The notes: generated by a model not told the origin, from the letters alone. 34,324 nt of DNA from Xenococcaceae cyanobacterium MO_188.B32 (GCA_030065635.1 JASJDJ010000073.1:1-34324), one strand, 5' to 3'. Positions 6,822 through 16,215 are shown, counted from the stretch's first letter. Numbers and translations are program-made.

Positions 6822-7979
6822 ATGGGACAGAAACGCAAGTATCCTGCTATATCGATTCATACTACCTTAAATGAGAATTTAGAAGTTAATTGGGAACGAG
6901 AATATGATGGCAGTTTTCAATGTCCAGAATGTAAATCTAACCAATTTCGATTTGAAAGACAAAAATCTGGATGCAGATTAAAACTTCGATGTTTAAATTG
7001 TTCTTTATACATTCCTCTTACGAAACCAACTGGTCAACATATTTTTCGCTATCAACCAGAACTGGCTTGTCCCAATCCTTTATGTAATAAGATTTCGCCT
7101 AATGGTCAAACAAAAGGGTGGGTATATTTACATGACCCAAAAAATCAACGGTACAAATGCTATTACTGCGGTGTTTTCTTTAAAAAATTGGGTCAAAATT
7201 CTGCTTGGTCTGCTCCTTCTAGTGAAAAATTAATTAAGCCTTTTAAATATGAAGATAATCTTTGGGATCTACGGAATTATTATCAGTGTTCGCACAACCA
7301 GACTATTAATTTTTCAAGTATTAAACCTAGTTGGTATCGAGAACAGGTCAAGGGTTATCTCCATTTTCTCTTAAAAGCTCAAGTCTATAGCTCTGCTATG
7401 AGCGTTTATATGATAAGTGTTACTTTGAAGCAATTTGGGGAAATAATTCAACAAAAACCAGTCCTGTCTTTAACAGATATTACACGGAATTTTGTTTTAG
7501 CTTTTGTAGATATTTACAGTCAACAAAGTGCATCTAGTTTGAAGGATAAGTTAATTCATCTGAGATATTTTTTTGAATGGTTGGAATTAGATGCTCGAAA
7601 TTTAATTCGCAGTCGGGATTTTCCTAAGAGGAGAGTTGGTAATCCAGATTGGTTAGATGAAAAAGTAAGAACAACTATTAAAAAATATTTATCTAAAATT
7701 CCTGCTCCTATTGCTCGCCAATATCAAATACAAGAATATACTGCTGCTAGACCCATAGATATTTGTCAGATTAGTTTTGATTGTCTGGTAGAAGACAATG
7801 GGAAATGGTATATCCGTTTTTATCAGCAAAAAGTACAGCGTTGGCATCAACTACCTGTTACTCGTAATATTCGCTCTGTTATTGAAGAACAACAACAGTG
7901 GATAAGGCAAACATTAGGTGAGAATTATCCCTATCTTTTTTGTCATTTTCGGGGGATTCATAAATGGAGCTATCTGTGA
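6822..7979 (+). pseudogene. tyrosine recombinase 3 with zinc ribbons, truncated by Tn7-like element
   Basis: ATG follows the previous stop with a one-base gap, so it is probably translationally coupled. The N-terminus carries two zinc-ribbon-like segments (CPECKS..CLNC and CPNPLC..CYYC, about residues 34-120). A core-binding domain and the start of the catalytic domain (TAARPIDICQISFDCL with the box-I Arg) follow. It ends at KWSYL*, where the last codons run into the left end of the Tn7-like element at 7975. The HxxR/Tyr half is missing and is not found on the far side of that element. It is the third member of the recombinase cluster and is now inactive. Confidence 0.75.
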
Positions 7980-7982
7980 CTT

Positions 7983-8046
7983 CCAGCATAAAGTGTCCTT
8001 TTCGGACATTTTATGCTGGACTAGAGGGGAGGACAAGATATGCTTC
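7983..8046. promoter_or_regulatory. left-end TnsB-type binding sites (three)
   Basis: Three copies of a 16-nt element with consensus GGACAnnTTATGnT: reverse at 7983-7998, forward at 8004-8019, forward at 8031-8046. The first two are almost perfect inverted copies separated by TTTTC, giving a strong hairpin. The same element recurs at the right end, as expected for transposase sites of Tn7-like transposons. Confidence 0.7.
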
Positions 8047-8365
8047 AAGCAAAGAAGTCGAGTTCTGACCTAACCAAAAGAGATTATATTCTCCAAGCTA
8101 GCTGTTCTCAATCACAGCTCGGCGGATAATATATAAAGAGTGAAACTTTTGTCCGAATTGCTTTGGTGGTGTTCGGCGAACAACTTCAAAGTCATTATCT
8201 CAATTTGTAGACAGAAACGTAACTTTGTCGAGGTTTTTAACTTGGGCTTGAGAATTAGATAGTAAAAAAACTAAAATTGGCTGTTGGTTTTCTTCCTTTG
8301 ATACTTTCTAAGTTGGCAAGTGCTATATTCGTGGCAAATATTAATGCTGACCTTTGATTGCTCAA
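8047..8365. other. non-coding DNA between left end and tnsC
   Basis: No recognisable gene or TniQ remnant is seen in about 320 nt. Composition is AT-rich, unlike the tns genes. It may hold the tnsC terminator or a decayed former cargo, but I cannot support either. Confidence 0.4.
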
Positions 8366-10057
8366 TCAAGACCCAACGGGATCTCGCTTGGGCGTGCGTT
8401 GCCCAACTCGTCGAGTCCGTTTCTTTTGCGGTGGTGTTTCTTCAGCCGTCAGGTCTGTTTGCTGGTCTGTCGCCTCAATGACAGAACTTGAAGGGTCAGG
8501 AGTTTGTGCGACCACCGGAGACTTTTTGGGGGTTTGCCGCTTCTTTCGAGTCGGTTTTTCAGCACTCTCTGCTGGAAAGACAACTTCAGCCTCAGACATA
8601 GACGTTAAACTTTCGGCTTGCTCAGCCGTCGCTAAAGTTTTCTTGCGAGTCTGCCGCTTCTTTCGAGCGGGTTTCTCTAAACTCTCAGCTTCTTTAGAAG
8701 AAGACTGAGCCTCTACTAAAGGATTTGTTTGGGCTAGAGAGGTTTCTTCTGCCTGTTGAGCAGCGGTAGATGTTTTCTTGCGAGTCTGTTGTTTCTTACG
8801 GGGCGGTTTCTCCGCTATCTCTGCTTTTGGAGGGGTAGTCTCTTTGTCTTGAGTTTTCGCCGTCCGCTTTCTCCGCGTAGTTTTTGGAGTGGCTTCTGCC
8901 GGAGGGGAAAGATTAGACATTGCTTCAGTTACCGCAGGCACTGCACTCTCAACGGCCGCTGGGATTGCCGACGCATCCATACCTGCCTGAAGTAGCTGCC
9001 ACAGTGGTTCGCGGCGGCTCTCGGCATAGCGGAGTTCCTGCTCTCCCTCTGTGGCATCAAGCGCCATGCGCTCGCACTGAGCGAGGGAAAGGGCATGGTC
9101 TTGCAGGTACTCTAACGTCAAAGTCTCGCTCCCGTCGTCAAGAGCGGCGGCTACCGCTCGAATCAGCCAGTCCTTGAGTACGCCCACGCAGCCTATTGAC
9201 CGCTCGTAGAAGTAAACCCAGTGCTGCATCAACGTCTCTATCTCTACTTGGAGCGGTACTTGCTTGAGCAGGGCTAAGAGAACGCCCTGAAACGCCTGTC
9301 GGTCTGGCTCGTGCTGAAACTGATAGCGGGGAAAGTGCAGGTCGAGACCGCGCCGGGATGCTTGACCGCTCAAGTTGCGGAAGCTCAGCAGCTCGTATGT
9401 ACCAATTAGGATATGAACCACCCCCGTCACGTTCGTCATTGACTTAATCCAGTCAAGCTGGTCTAAAAGTTTGCCTGCACTAGAACCACTACCCAGCTTC
9501 ATCAAGTGCTGCGCTTCATCGAGGATGACTGCCTGTACTCCCCGTCGGTTCATTGCGGCTTCTAAGGCGTGGCGCAGTTCGGGAGAGTCGTTAAACTGCG
9601 CTGCCTTTGTCCGTCCACGTCCTTTTTTCTCCCAGACCTGTTCGCTGTCAATGTTGACCAGCATTCGTCGTTCGTAGAAAGGTTCTCCTAAGAGCTTGAG
9701 GGCAGTGCGGTAGTAATTGGCGCGGTTGAAAGCGCCACCATCTGGAGGGCGCGTTTCGAGCAGCAGCAGCGGTAAGGGCGGCAGAGTGTCCTGAGAATGG
9801 GCAATCGACTTGACGGCATTTTGAGAAGGCGACAGCTCGTTGAGCCGTCGCGTAATTTGCCGAATCATTGTGGTCTTGCCCACGCCACTCGGTCTGTAGA
9901 TGAGGACGTGAGCAAATCCGGCAGGTTCGCGTATCGCCCGCATCAATTCTCTGTCTACTTTGGCAAGCTGAGAGTGCGACACGGCGTACTCTTTGAAGTT
10001 GTCGAGTTTCTTTTGCGCTTTTACACTCAAGCGTAAATTCTCAGCCCCAAGATTCAT
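8366..10057 (-). CDS. tnsC: TnsC-like AAA+ ATPase with long basic repeat tail
   Basis: 563 residues. The AAA+ regulator links target choice to the transposase. Walker A is RPSGVGKTT (residues 55-63, with Arg where Gly/Ala is usual), Walker B is VILDEAQH (177-184), and the ATPase domain ends near residue 350. The remaining 200 or so residues are a low-complexity Ala/Glu/Pro tail with basic repeats: PPRKKQQTRKKT (418-429), KPARKKRQTRKKT (462-474), KPTRKKRQTPKKS (501-513), and further basic patches near 394-400 and 545-558. Such a tail is unusual and looks like a DNA- or nucleoid-binding extension. A GGAGAG precedes the ATG, and the gene follows tnsAB by 67 nt, surely one operon. The repeats are also similar at the DNA level. 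Confidence 0.9.
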   Translation of the reverse strand: MNLGAENLRLSVKAQKKLDNFKEYAVSHSQLAKVDRELMRAIREPAGFAHVLIYRPSGVGKTTMIRQITRRLNELSPSQNAVKSIAHSQDTLPPLPLLLLETRPPDGGAFNRANYYRTALKLLGEPFYERRMLVNIDSEQVWEKKGRGRTKAAQFNDSPELRHALEAAMNRRGVQAVILDEAQHLMKLGSGSSAGKLLDQLDWIKSMTNVTGVVHILIGTYELLSFRNLSGQASRRGLDLHFPRYQFQHEPDRQAFQGVLLALLKQVPLQVEIETLMQHWVYFYERSIGCVGVLKDWLIRAVAAALDDGSETLTLEYLQDHALSLAQCERMALDATEGEQELRYAESRREPLWQLLQAGMDASAIPAAVESAVPAVTEAMSNLSPPAEATPKTTRRKRTAKTQDKETTPPKAEIAEKPPRKKQQTRKKTSTAAQQAEETSLAQTNPLVEAQSSSKEAESLEKPARKKRQTRKKTLATAEQAESLTSMSEAEVVFPAESAEKPTRKKRQTPKKSPVVAQTPDPSSSVIEATDQQTDLTAEETPPQKKRTRRVGQRTPKRDPVGS

Positions 10058-10124
10058 TAGCGATACTCTCCAAATACGGGTAGTCGAGACAAATCTACAG
10101 GCGGCATTTCTAGCCCGGTTGCCT

Positions 10125-12827
10125 TCACCTTTGAGGGAGACGATTGATTGGCTTTAGACAGAGTAATTTCCTCTCTTGGTACTGCCTCAGTAACGGAGGT
10201 AATTTCTGAGGAGGACGCGACACCGGAGCGGCTCGCTCCGGTGCGCGAGCCGTCCGTTCAGTCAGAGCGCTCTGCACCTGTTTCCCTTCTAGATCCCGCA
10301 GTCTTTGAAGCAGCAGCGTTTCATGCTCCTGCACGTTGGCAATAAATTCAGCCAGACGTTTAGCGGAAACCGAGGGAGAAGACCGCGTTAGTTTGCCCTG
10401 CTGCTTGATTTCCTGAGACGCTAAGAGCAGCTCTTTCTCAGAACGCCCCTCAAAAATGCTGTAATACTGGGAGATGCACTTTAACCAGCGCCCCTGGACG
10501 TAGGCGTAGGCTACCCCTACATCAAACGGGTCGTAGCGGACAGGAACCTTTATCCGCTCAATCTCCGGGTTACGCAAAGCATCGCTCCAGTAGTAGAGGT
10601 AGTTCACTTTAATCCCCTTTCCCGGCTGGACTGTCGCTTCTCCTTTGAGGGTGCTGGGGCGGGTTGCCATGAGAAATTCCTCGTTGTATGGGATGCGCCG
10701 ATGTTCTCGTTCTCCTGCCCGGCTCATTCCCTGTACATACGTCTCGCGGGGCGTTGTTCCCAGAGCTTCATGTTCGCTTTGGTCGTAGACCTGGTAAGCC
10801 CACTCCTTTAAGAAGATGTACAAATCTCCAAGTGTCCACACGGCTCGCCGCTTCGGGTCGATGGCTTTAGTGAGCTGGCGCACCTGTTTCGCCGCTTGAG
10901 TATTGCCGAGCAGGTTGTAGATAAACTCGGTATTGGTCGTGCCGAACAACCGCTCAATCACTGACCCAAACCGAGGCTTACCACCGGGACGGGTCTTCTT
11001 AACGCAGCAGTACCGCGCTAGCAGGGTATCAAAGTAGACGCTGTGAAACTCCTTGCCCCCATCTACTACAAGCGTTTGCGGCAAGCGACCGAAGCGAGAC
11101 ACGCAGAGCCGCAGTGCCATCATGCAGGAGCGATAGCTGGGAGCATCAAAGGTGAGATAGACAGCGAGGATGCGTCGGGAATAAGCATCCATCAACAAGG
11201 TAGCCCACGGTCTTCCAAGTAAGCGTCCTGTTGCCTGCGAACGCAGTTCGATGTCGAGCTGAGTATGGTCGATATGGGCGATGGCTAGGGGACGGTCTCC
11301 GTGGCGAGGGGTAGTTTTGGCTAGCTCCCAAACCCAAGGTTGAACAGAATAAGCGGCTTTAGCTCCCTGGCGCTTTTTGGTCTGTTCGTACCCGCGACGC
11401 TTTTTGAGTCGTTGATAGAACGTACTTTTAGATAGAGGAGGGATGCCTTGTTGTTCGCAGGCTTGCTGATAAGCGCGATAGACCGAAATCGCTGGTGCTT
11501 GCCTTGGTGTTTCATAATACTCGGCAATGAAGGTGTCGAGTAATTTACTTGCCGAGTTTGGGGCTTTGGCTGTCCGATTGCCGCGCTTGGCTGTACGCGG
11601 CAACAGCCCAACGTAGCCACAGCCGTACTGAGCTTCTGCTTCGCGGAACCTTTTGACCCATCGGCGTAAGGTGCGAGGAACAACATCACGATAGAGAGCT
11701 GTTTGTCGCCCGAAATAGGCTTGAACAAGGTGAAACCGATGGTTGGCTTTGGCTAAGGCGGCAGGACTGGCGGCTGCCATCAAGCGGCGTACCGACTCAG
11801 AAGTCGATGGTTCCGCCTCTGTTTGAGGAAGGCTAATCACACCGCTGTCGAGCAACCCTAGAAAAAACTCCGCAGGCAACTGCATCGGCTGCCCCACTTC
11901 GGGTAGCAGCGTCACGGTAGTTTCGCCCCGGTTAATCAACGTCCACATTCGCCCGTCCCAGTGCAGTTTGGTGTTGACGGTCAAGGTTTCGGGATTTGAA
12001 AGGGTAACAGGGTTTGCTAGCTTAACTTGTCCGACATTTAGATACTGGTGAGCTTCATATACCTGCTGCTCTCGATAAAGCTGCACCTGCCTGTGTTGAA
12101 CGAGAGGTACAGCATACAGATCTGTGTAGAGATGCTCCTGAGCAATCAGTGCGTATACATCATCGGCACGCACCTTCGGCTCAGAAGCAAGCAGGGCAGC
12201 TAGCGTCACTCCCGGTTCTGCCTGCACTCGGCTTTGCACTTGAGTTTGAAGGGGAGCGGCAACGGCAGAGGTAAACCCGAAGTAGTCTTCCAAAAACATC
12301 AGGTTTTGGATGAAGGTAGGCTTTAGTTCTGCATCGGTACGAACCCGATAAGTAAGACCCAGTGGCTTAGCATGAGCTTCTCCTGGCGGGCAGATCCATT
12401 CTCCGATTTCAGAGCGTTGATAGCGAGACGGGTATTTTTGGGCAAGTTTCTGTAACTGGTCTTCGGGCTTCCATTCTTCCCACCCAGCACCATCACTTCG
12501 CAGCACGAAGAAGTCAGGCGTATGATAATGAGCGATTTTGCGTCCCTTTCGGCTTTGGTACTGAATTTTGAACGGGTCGGGCTGGTCGTAGAACTCTAAG
12601 ACTTCAGGGTCGTGTTCCATTTGGTAGATTGCCCCTAGTTCTACCGTATGGCTCTCAAACTGGATAGTCACACCCATTTTTCGACTGGGGTAAACGCCAC
12701 TGACATTCTGGCTCCGACCCTGGACGCGGCGTGAGGGAGTCGCCGTGCGAATAGTGCTAATTACCTTACGGGTGGATGCTGGAAGGCGCAGCTTTAGACA
12801 CCAGTTTTGAAACTCATCGGCGTTCAA
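10125..12827 (-). CDS. tnsAB: TnsA-TnsB fusion transposase
   Basis: 900 residues from a TTG preceded by AAGGAG. Residues about 45-185 are a TnsA-type endonuclease (5'-strand cleavage): FESHTVE near 57-63, YHTPDF with Asp105, then EEWK with Lys120, and a TnsA-like end (TFIQNLMFLEDYF). Residues 220-800 are TnsB: helix-turn-helix segments, then a DDE integrase with Asp520 (AHIDHTQLD), Asp589 (VVDGGKEF) and Glu625 (SVIERLFG), i.e. D..D-35-E, followed by a Mu-transposase-like beta-barrel. A fused TnsAB makes both strand cuts, so the element should move by cut and paste. Such fusions are known from some Tn7-like and type I-B CAST elements. Genes for a target selector are not in the window. Confidence 0.9.
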   Translation of the reverse strand: MNADEFQNWCLKLRLPASTRKVISTIRTATPSRRVQGRSQNVSGVYPSRKMGVTIQFESHTVELGAIYQMEHDPEVLEFYDQPDPFKIQYQSRKGRKIAHYHTPDFFVLRSDGAGWEEWKPEDQLQKLAQKYPSRYQRSEIGEWICPPGEAHAKPLGLTYRVRTDAELKPTFIQNLMFLEDYFGFTSAVAAPLQTQVQSRVQAEPGVTLAALLASEPKVRADDVYALIAQEHLYTDLYAVPLVQHRQVQLYREQQVYEAHQYLNVGQVKLANPVTLSNPETLTVNTKLHWDGRMWTLINRGETTVTLLPEVGQPMQLPAEFFLGLLDSGVISLPQTEAEPSTSESVRRLMAAASPAALAKANHRFHLVQAYFGRQTALYRDVVPRTLRRWVKRFREAEAQYGCGYVGLLPRTAKRGNRTAKAPNSASKLLDTFIAEYYETPRQAPAISVYRAYQQACEQQGIPPLSKSTFYQRLKKRRGYEQTKKRQGAKAAYSVQPWVWELAKTTPRHGDRPLAIAHIDHTQLDIELRSQATGRLLGRPWATLLMDAYSRRILAVYLTFDAPSYRSCMMALRLCVSRFGRLPQTLVVDGGKEFHSVYFDTLLARYCCVKKTRPGGKPRFGSVIERLFGTTNTEFIYNLLGNTQAAKQVRQLTKAIDPKRRAVWTLGDLYIFLKEWAYQVYDQSEHEALGTTPRETYVQGMSRAGEREHRRIPYNEEFLMATRPSTLKGEATVQPGKGIKVNYLYYWSDALRNPEIERIKVPVRYDPFDVGVAYAYVQGRWLKCISQYYSIFEGRSEKELLLASQEIKQQGKLTRSSPSVSAKRLAEFIANVQEHETLLLQRLRDLEGKQVQSALTERTARAPERAAPVSRPPQKLPPLLRQYQERKLLCLKPINRLPQR

Positions 12828-12886
12828 TCGTCTTCTCCTTACTGCTCATAACTCCCGAAGTCGGGCAGCTTTGATTTGAAAGTTTT

Positions 12887-13100
12887 GCATCATAACTTGT
12901 CCCCAGAGTGCGCTATTTCCAGGTTTTTCTCTTGCTGTTCAACTCCAAAAGCCAAAAAACTTTTGGACACATTATGATGCAAAATTAGAACTTACGGACA
13001 AGTTATGATACAAATCTTCAAGTTCTCCAACGGCTGAAAGCTAAGAAACACGTTTCTGCTTGGACATTTTATGGTTTAAAAAATGGTCATTTTATCCCGA
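12887..13100. promoter_or_regulatory. right-end TnsB-type binding sites (five) and tnsAB promoter region
   Basis: Five copies of the element seen at the left end: reverse at 12887-12902, forward at 12965-12980, 12996-13011 and 13062-13077, and a weaker forward copy at 13085-13100, eight nt from the proposed terminus. The array lies upstream of tnsAB, so transposase binding could also repress its own promoter, as in related elements (inference). Confidence 0.7.
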
Positions 13101-13118
13101 AAAGTACACCGTGTCCAG

Positions 13119-15851
13119 TTAAAGCCAATTACCTAACAAAACATAAGAAGCCCAAAAATGCGGACGCTGGAATCGAGGATTGTTTAAAAGAGTAATTTGA
13201 GCGCGACGCAGGGCTTCTGCCTTAGTTACGGTAGGATTTTTTAGGGTTTGATAAAATTGACCCATTAGTAAAGCTGTAGCCTCATCATTGACACTCCATA
13301 AAGTAGCAAGTGTACTGCGTGCGCCAGCCCGCACCGCTACTCCAGCCAGCCCTAAAGCTGCTCTTTTATCCCCCGTTAGGGTTTCGCAAGCACTAAGAAC
13401 AAGTAATTCAATTGAACCAGTTGTCCCTACTTGACTAAAGCGGAGTAGATTATTAAGTCGCTCAACGTTAAGTCGCTCGTCCCAGGTCAAAACAAATGTT
13501 TCTGCTGCTTGAGAACTAAATTGACCGTGAGTTGCTAGATGAATGATAGGTAAGAGATGGTTAGTAATTTGATTTTGTAAACTGTTACTGGTAAATTCGC
13601 GATCGATCAGTTTAACAGTAGATACCTGAGACTGTACTTGAGCCAATTCATCAGCGACAAATTTTAAGGGGGGAAAACCACTACGGGCTTCTGTCAGTCC
13701 CGCCGTCAAAGCTTTTAAATCTTGACGTTCTAGCGGTTGTAAGTCTAGCAATTGTAGGCTAGGAGTTAGGGCAATGTTATATTTTTCAATTAAATATTGT
13801 TCGCCATCGTGAAGAACAGCCATTGGCACATTCCGTAGAGAACTATCTAAGACAAAAACTAAATTGTTAATCTTGCTTTCGGCTAAATCGGGTTCGGCCT
13901 GAAGGAGTAACCAATTGTATACTTGTTGGGCAAGAGGTAAAGTTTCTTGACTATTGCGCTGTGTTAGAGATTGGGATAGCCGAGCTACAATTCTTTCAGT
14001 TTTTGCTCGATTGTCTATAAATGTGGTGTACCTGCGTAATGGTTGATAGGGTAGCTTGAGAATAATTTCCCATCGATCTGCTAACAAAATAGGATAAATA
14101 ATTGCTGCAGTAGGGTCATTTTTGTCAGTTACGAGATTAAGAGAAACTGGTTTTGTATCCAGACAGACAAGCTGGAAAAAATTCTCCAATTCTGCTAACT
14201 GTAGAGCATCAATTGCTTCTATAGATTGCTGTAATATTGTTCGATCGGGTTGAGCTTTTTGTGAAGAGCGTAATAGCAAATCTACGTATTCTCTATAGAT
14301 AGGTTCGATACTTTCTCGAAAGGTAAACTGAACCTCTGGGTTAATAGTAACTAAATCGGAACGTAGGGTTTGTATAGTTGCTACTGCTTGATGGTAAGCT
14401 AACAGAGCTTTGTCTGATGTTTCTCTAGTTTTTAATAATCTTCCCTGTTGCCATTGCCATTGATAAACTAAATCTAATGCTTCAATCTGTTGGGCAAAGT
14501 TTAAGGCCTGTTCTGTATATGCTTCCGCTTGCTGCCATTGGTGAAGATATTCGGCAAGTTGACCGAGAATTCCCAGGGCATAAGATTGTGTGCGTTTATC
14601 CCCAAGTTGTTGGGCTCGATCGATAGCAGTAGTTAATAAATTAGTTATTTCTGAGTAAGATTGTTTTTCTTTGGACAATGATAAAGGTCGATCTTCTTTT
14701 AGTTGCTGTCTGAGACAATGAGGATTTTTTGAGCGCAGACAAATAAGATTTCTCGCAAAGTCGATTTGAGTAAATGTACTAAGTCGGGTAGGTGGTAAAT
14801 CTGGGAGTAAATTTGAAATTGAGGATGATAATTTATTTGCTTCTTGCCATTTTTCTTGCTCGATTAATAACTTAAATTGATTGAGTTGAGCCTGAAGTTT
14901 GACTGTCTGAGAAGGTGCGATCGACGATGCTGTTTGATAAGAGATTAAAGCTTTATCATTATAAATGCTAGCTTGTTGCCAATCTCCTAATTCTGCAACT
15001 CTGGTGGCTAAAGCTTGCTGAGTATTGCCTAAATTCAGCCAGGCTTTACTTTCATCTTCTAATAAATGCCATTTTTGAGCTATTTCTAAACTTAGTTGTA
15101 AAACTTGTTGAGATTGTTGTAAGTTTTCGATGGTGCGAAGAACATTTCCCAAGCTGCGCAGTCCTTTGGCTCGAGCTTTAATGGTGGGTTGAGATTGCTC
15201 GGTTAGTAGTTGTTGTTTTAGTTGTTGGAGTTCTAGTGTTGAAATTTCACATTGTTGGTGATTAACTTGTAAAGCTGTTAAGAGAATTTGACACGATCGC
15301 GGATAAAAGCCCAAATCCTGATATGCTTGAGCCTGATTAATCTTATTCTTAATTTGACTATGGCGATCGCCGCTCTGAGTATAAATTTTACTCGCTTTTT
15401 GCCAGGTTTCTAATGCAGCTTGGGATTGTCCGATTTGTTGTTGTAATCTTCCTTGAATATCAAAGCTTTGGGCGAGAATGCGTTGTTGTTCGGCGGTATT
15501 TTCTAAAGTTAGCAAGAGATTTAGGCTATTAATAATAGCTTCTTCTGCTTGCTGCCATTTATACATTTGTTGATACGTCAGAGATAGATTACTCAGTGCC
15601 ATCGCTCGATTGAGACTATTTCCCTGACTAGCAAAAGCAATTGCTGCTTCTTGCCAAATACCGACTGCGCGCTCAAACTTTCCTTCTTGATATAGTCGTT
15701 CGCCTAGCTCAATCAGTTGTAAGGTTTCCTGTTGATTTCGACCGATATAATTTGGGGTTCTAACCTGGGCGACGACAGGAGTAATTGCCATTGTCAGGAA
15801 AAAAAGTAAAGTAACTAAGATTTGCGCTCGCTGTGATTTTTGCCCGATCAT
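13119..15851 (-). CDS. secreted TPR-CHAT caspase-like protein
   Basis: About 910 residues. A signal peptide (hydrophobic LVTLLFFLTMAITPVVAQV) is followed by many TPR-like helical repeats (to about residue 500) and a C-terminal CHAT domain. The catalytic pair of the caspase-like fold is present: His in IHLATHGQF (about residue 775) and Cys in LVLSACETLTG (about residue 822), followed by the family block GLAGVAVRAGARSTLATLWSV. I choose ATG 15851 because the upstream in-frame ATG at 15896 would lie inside a long palindrome and spoil the signal peptide. CHAT proteins of this form often sit beside TpsB/TpsA genes in cyanobacteria, as here. The substrate is unknown. Its 3' end is 11 nt from the Tn7-like element, so its terminator may have been lost. 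Confidence 0.88.
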   Translation of the reverse strand: MIGQKSQRAQILVTLLFFLTMAITPVVAQVRTPNYIGRNQQETLQLIELGERLYQEGKFERAVGIWQEAAIAFASQGNSLNRAMALSNLSLTYQQMYKWQQAEEAIINSLNLLLTLENTAEQQRILAQSFDIQGRLQQQIGQSQAALETWQKASKIYTQSGDRHSQIKNKINQAQAYQDLGFYPRSCQILLTALQVNHQQCEISTLELQQLKQQLLTEQSQPTIKARAKGLRSLGNVLRTIENLQQSQQVLQLSLEIAQKWHLLEDESKAWLNLGNTQQALATRVAELGDWQQASIYNDKALISYQTASSIAPSQTVKLQAQLNQFKLLIEQEKWQEANKLSSSISNLLPDLPPTRLSTFTQIDFARNLICLRSKNPHCLRQQLKEDRPLSLSKEKQSYSEITNLLTTAIDRAQQLGDKRTQSYALGILGQLAEYLHQWQQAEAYTEQALNFAQQIEALDLVYQWQWQQGRLLKTRETSDKALLAYHQAVATIQTLRSDLVTINPEVQFTFRESIEPIYREYVDLLLRSSQKAQPDRTILQQSIEAIDALQLAELENFFQLVCLDTKPVSLNLVTDKNDPTAAIIYPILLADRWEIILKLPYQPLRRYTTFIDNRAKTERIVARLSQSLTQRNSQETLPLAQQVYNWLLLQAEPDLAESKINNLVFVLDSSLRNVPMAVLHDGEQYLIEKYNIALTPSLQLLDLQPLERQDLKALTAGLTEARSGFPPLKFVADELAQVQSQVSTVKLIDREFTSNSLQNQITNHLLPIIHLATHGQFSSQAAETFVLTWDERLNVERLNNLLRFSQVGTTGSIELLVLSACETLTGDKRAALGLAGVAVRAGARSTLATLWSVNDEATALLMGQFYQTLKNPTVTKAEALRRAQITLLNNPRFQRPHFWASYVLLGNWL

Positions 15852-15889
15852 GCTAAATCTGATTGCTGAAGTCCGATATATATAAAGCA

Positions 15890-15939
15890 TTGACACTTCG
15901 CATGTCTTCCGCTAACGCTCAAGACATGCGGAGTGTCAA
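15890..15939. repeat. 19-bp palindrome in the CHAT gene leader
   Basis: TTGACACTTCGCATGTCTT (15890-15908) is matched at 18 of 19 positions by the inverted copy at 15921-15939 across a 12-nt loop. It looks like one of the short dispersed palindromic repeats of cyanobacteria and lies just upstream of the CHAT start codon, where it would fold in the mRNA leader. Confidence 0.7.
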
Positions 15940-16099
15940 GATACCTGGTTCTAACGCATAGTGTAATCAACTAATGTTGAGGAATTTGAATGTTTTGAAA
16001 TTCGCAGGTATTAAACCGTGATATCCTGGCAGCTTTGGCAGTCAATTATTACCGAGAGCATCGGAGTGTGCCAAAGTTACCACTGAATATTATTACTAA

Positions 16100-16135
16100 T
16101 TTAGTCTGCATATATCAAGATATATGCAGACTAAA
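16100..16135. repeat. perfect 16-bp inverted repeat upstream of tpsB
   Basis: TTTAGTCTGCATATAT (16100-16115), a 4-nt spacer, then the exact reverse complement (16120-16135). It could be a dyad operator for the divergent CHAT/tpsB pair or a terminator hairpin. It ends about 80 nt before the tpsB start, and no other gene lies in this 360-nt gap. Confidence 0.65.
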
Positions 16136-16215
16136 AAGGTTTAAAGTTATTTTTAGCTAGAAACTATCAAAAACTATCTTTTTTACTCTTTAACTCAATT
16201 GAGTATTTTATCAAG

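Larger units (their letters stand above)
7975..13108 (-). mobile_element. compact Tn7-like element (TnsAB fusion + TnsC)
   Basis: Ends are proposed at TGTGACTTCC (7975) and, read inward on the minus strand, TGTACTTTTC (from 13108). Over 24 nt the two ends agree at 16 positions, and each has a TnsB-type site starting 9 nt in. Between them lie only tnsAB and tnsC, both minus strand. The coding part is visibly richer in G+C than its neighbours, a sign of transfer. No TniQ/TnsD, TnsE, CRISPR array or cargo gene is present. The flanks (CTATC left, CCGTG right) are not a 5-bp duplication, so one side was rearranged after insertion. It interrupts recombinase 3 on the left and abuts the CHAT gene on the right. 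Confidence 0.75.

Noticed and set aside
8358-9177. Plus-strand open frames opposite tnsC
   Set aside because: They arise from the GC-richer repeats of tnsC, have no ribosome-binding sites and give Arg/Ser/Leu-rich products without any fold.
11146-11728. Minus-strand frames of 63 and 135 codons within tnsAB in other frames
   Set aside because: The tnsAB frame carries the DDE domain over the same DNA. The alternative products show no domain character, unlike the overlapping frame in the relaxase.
8366-12827. A CRISPR-associated transposon (CAST)
   Set aside because: TnsAB fusions occur in some CASTs, but there are no Cas genes, no repeat-spacer array and no TniQ in or next to the element.
13020-13200. 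Continuation of the interrupted recombinase 3 beyond the right transposon end
   Set aside because: A plus-strand frame is open here but lacks HxxR/Tyr recombinase motifs and overlaps the CHAT gene end; it looks accidental.
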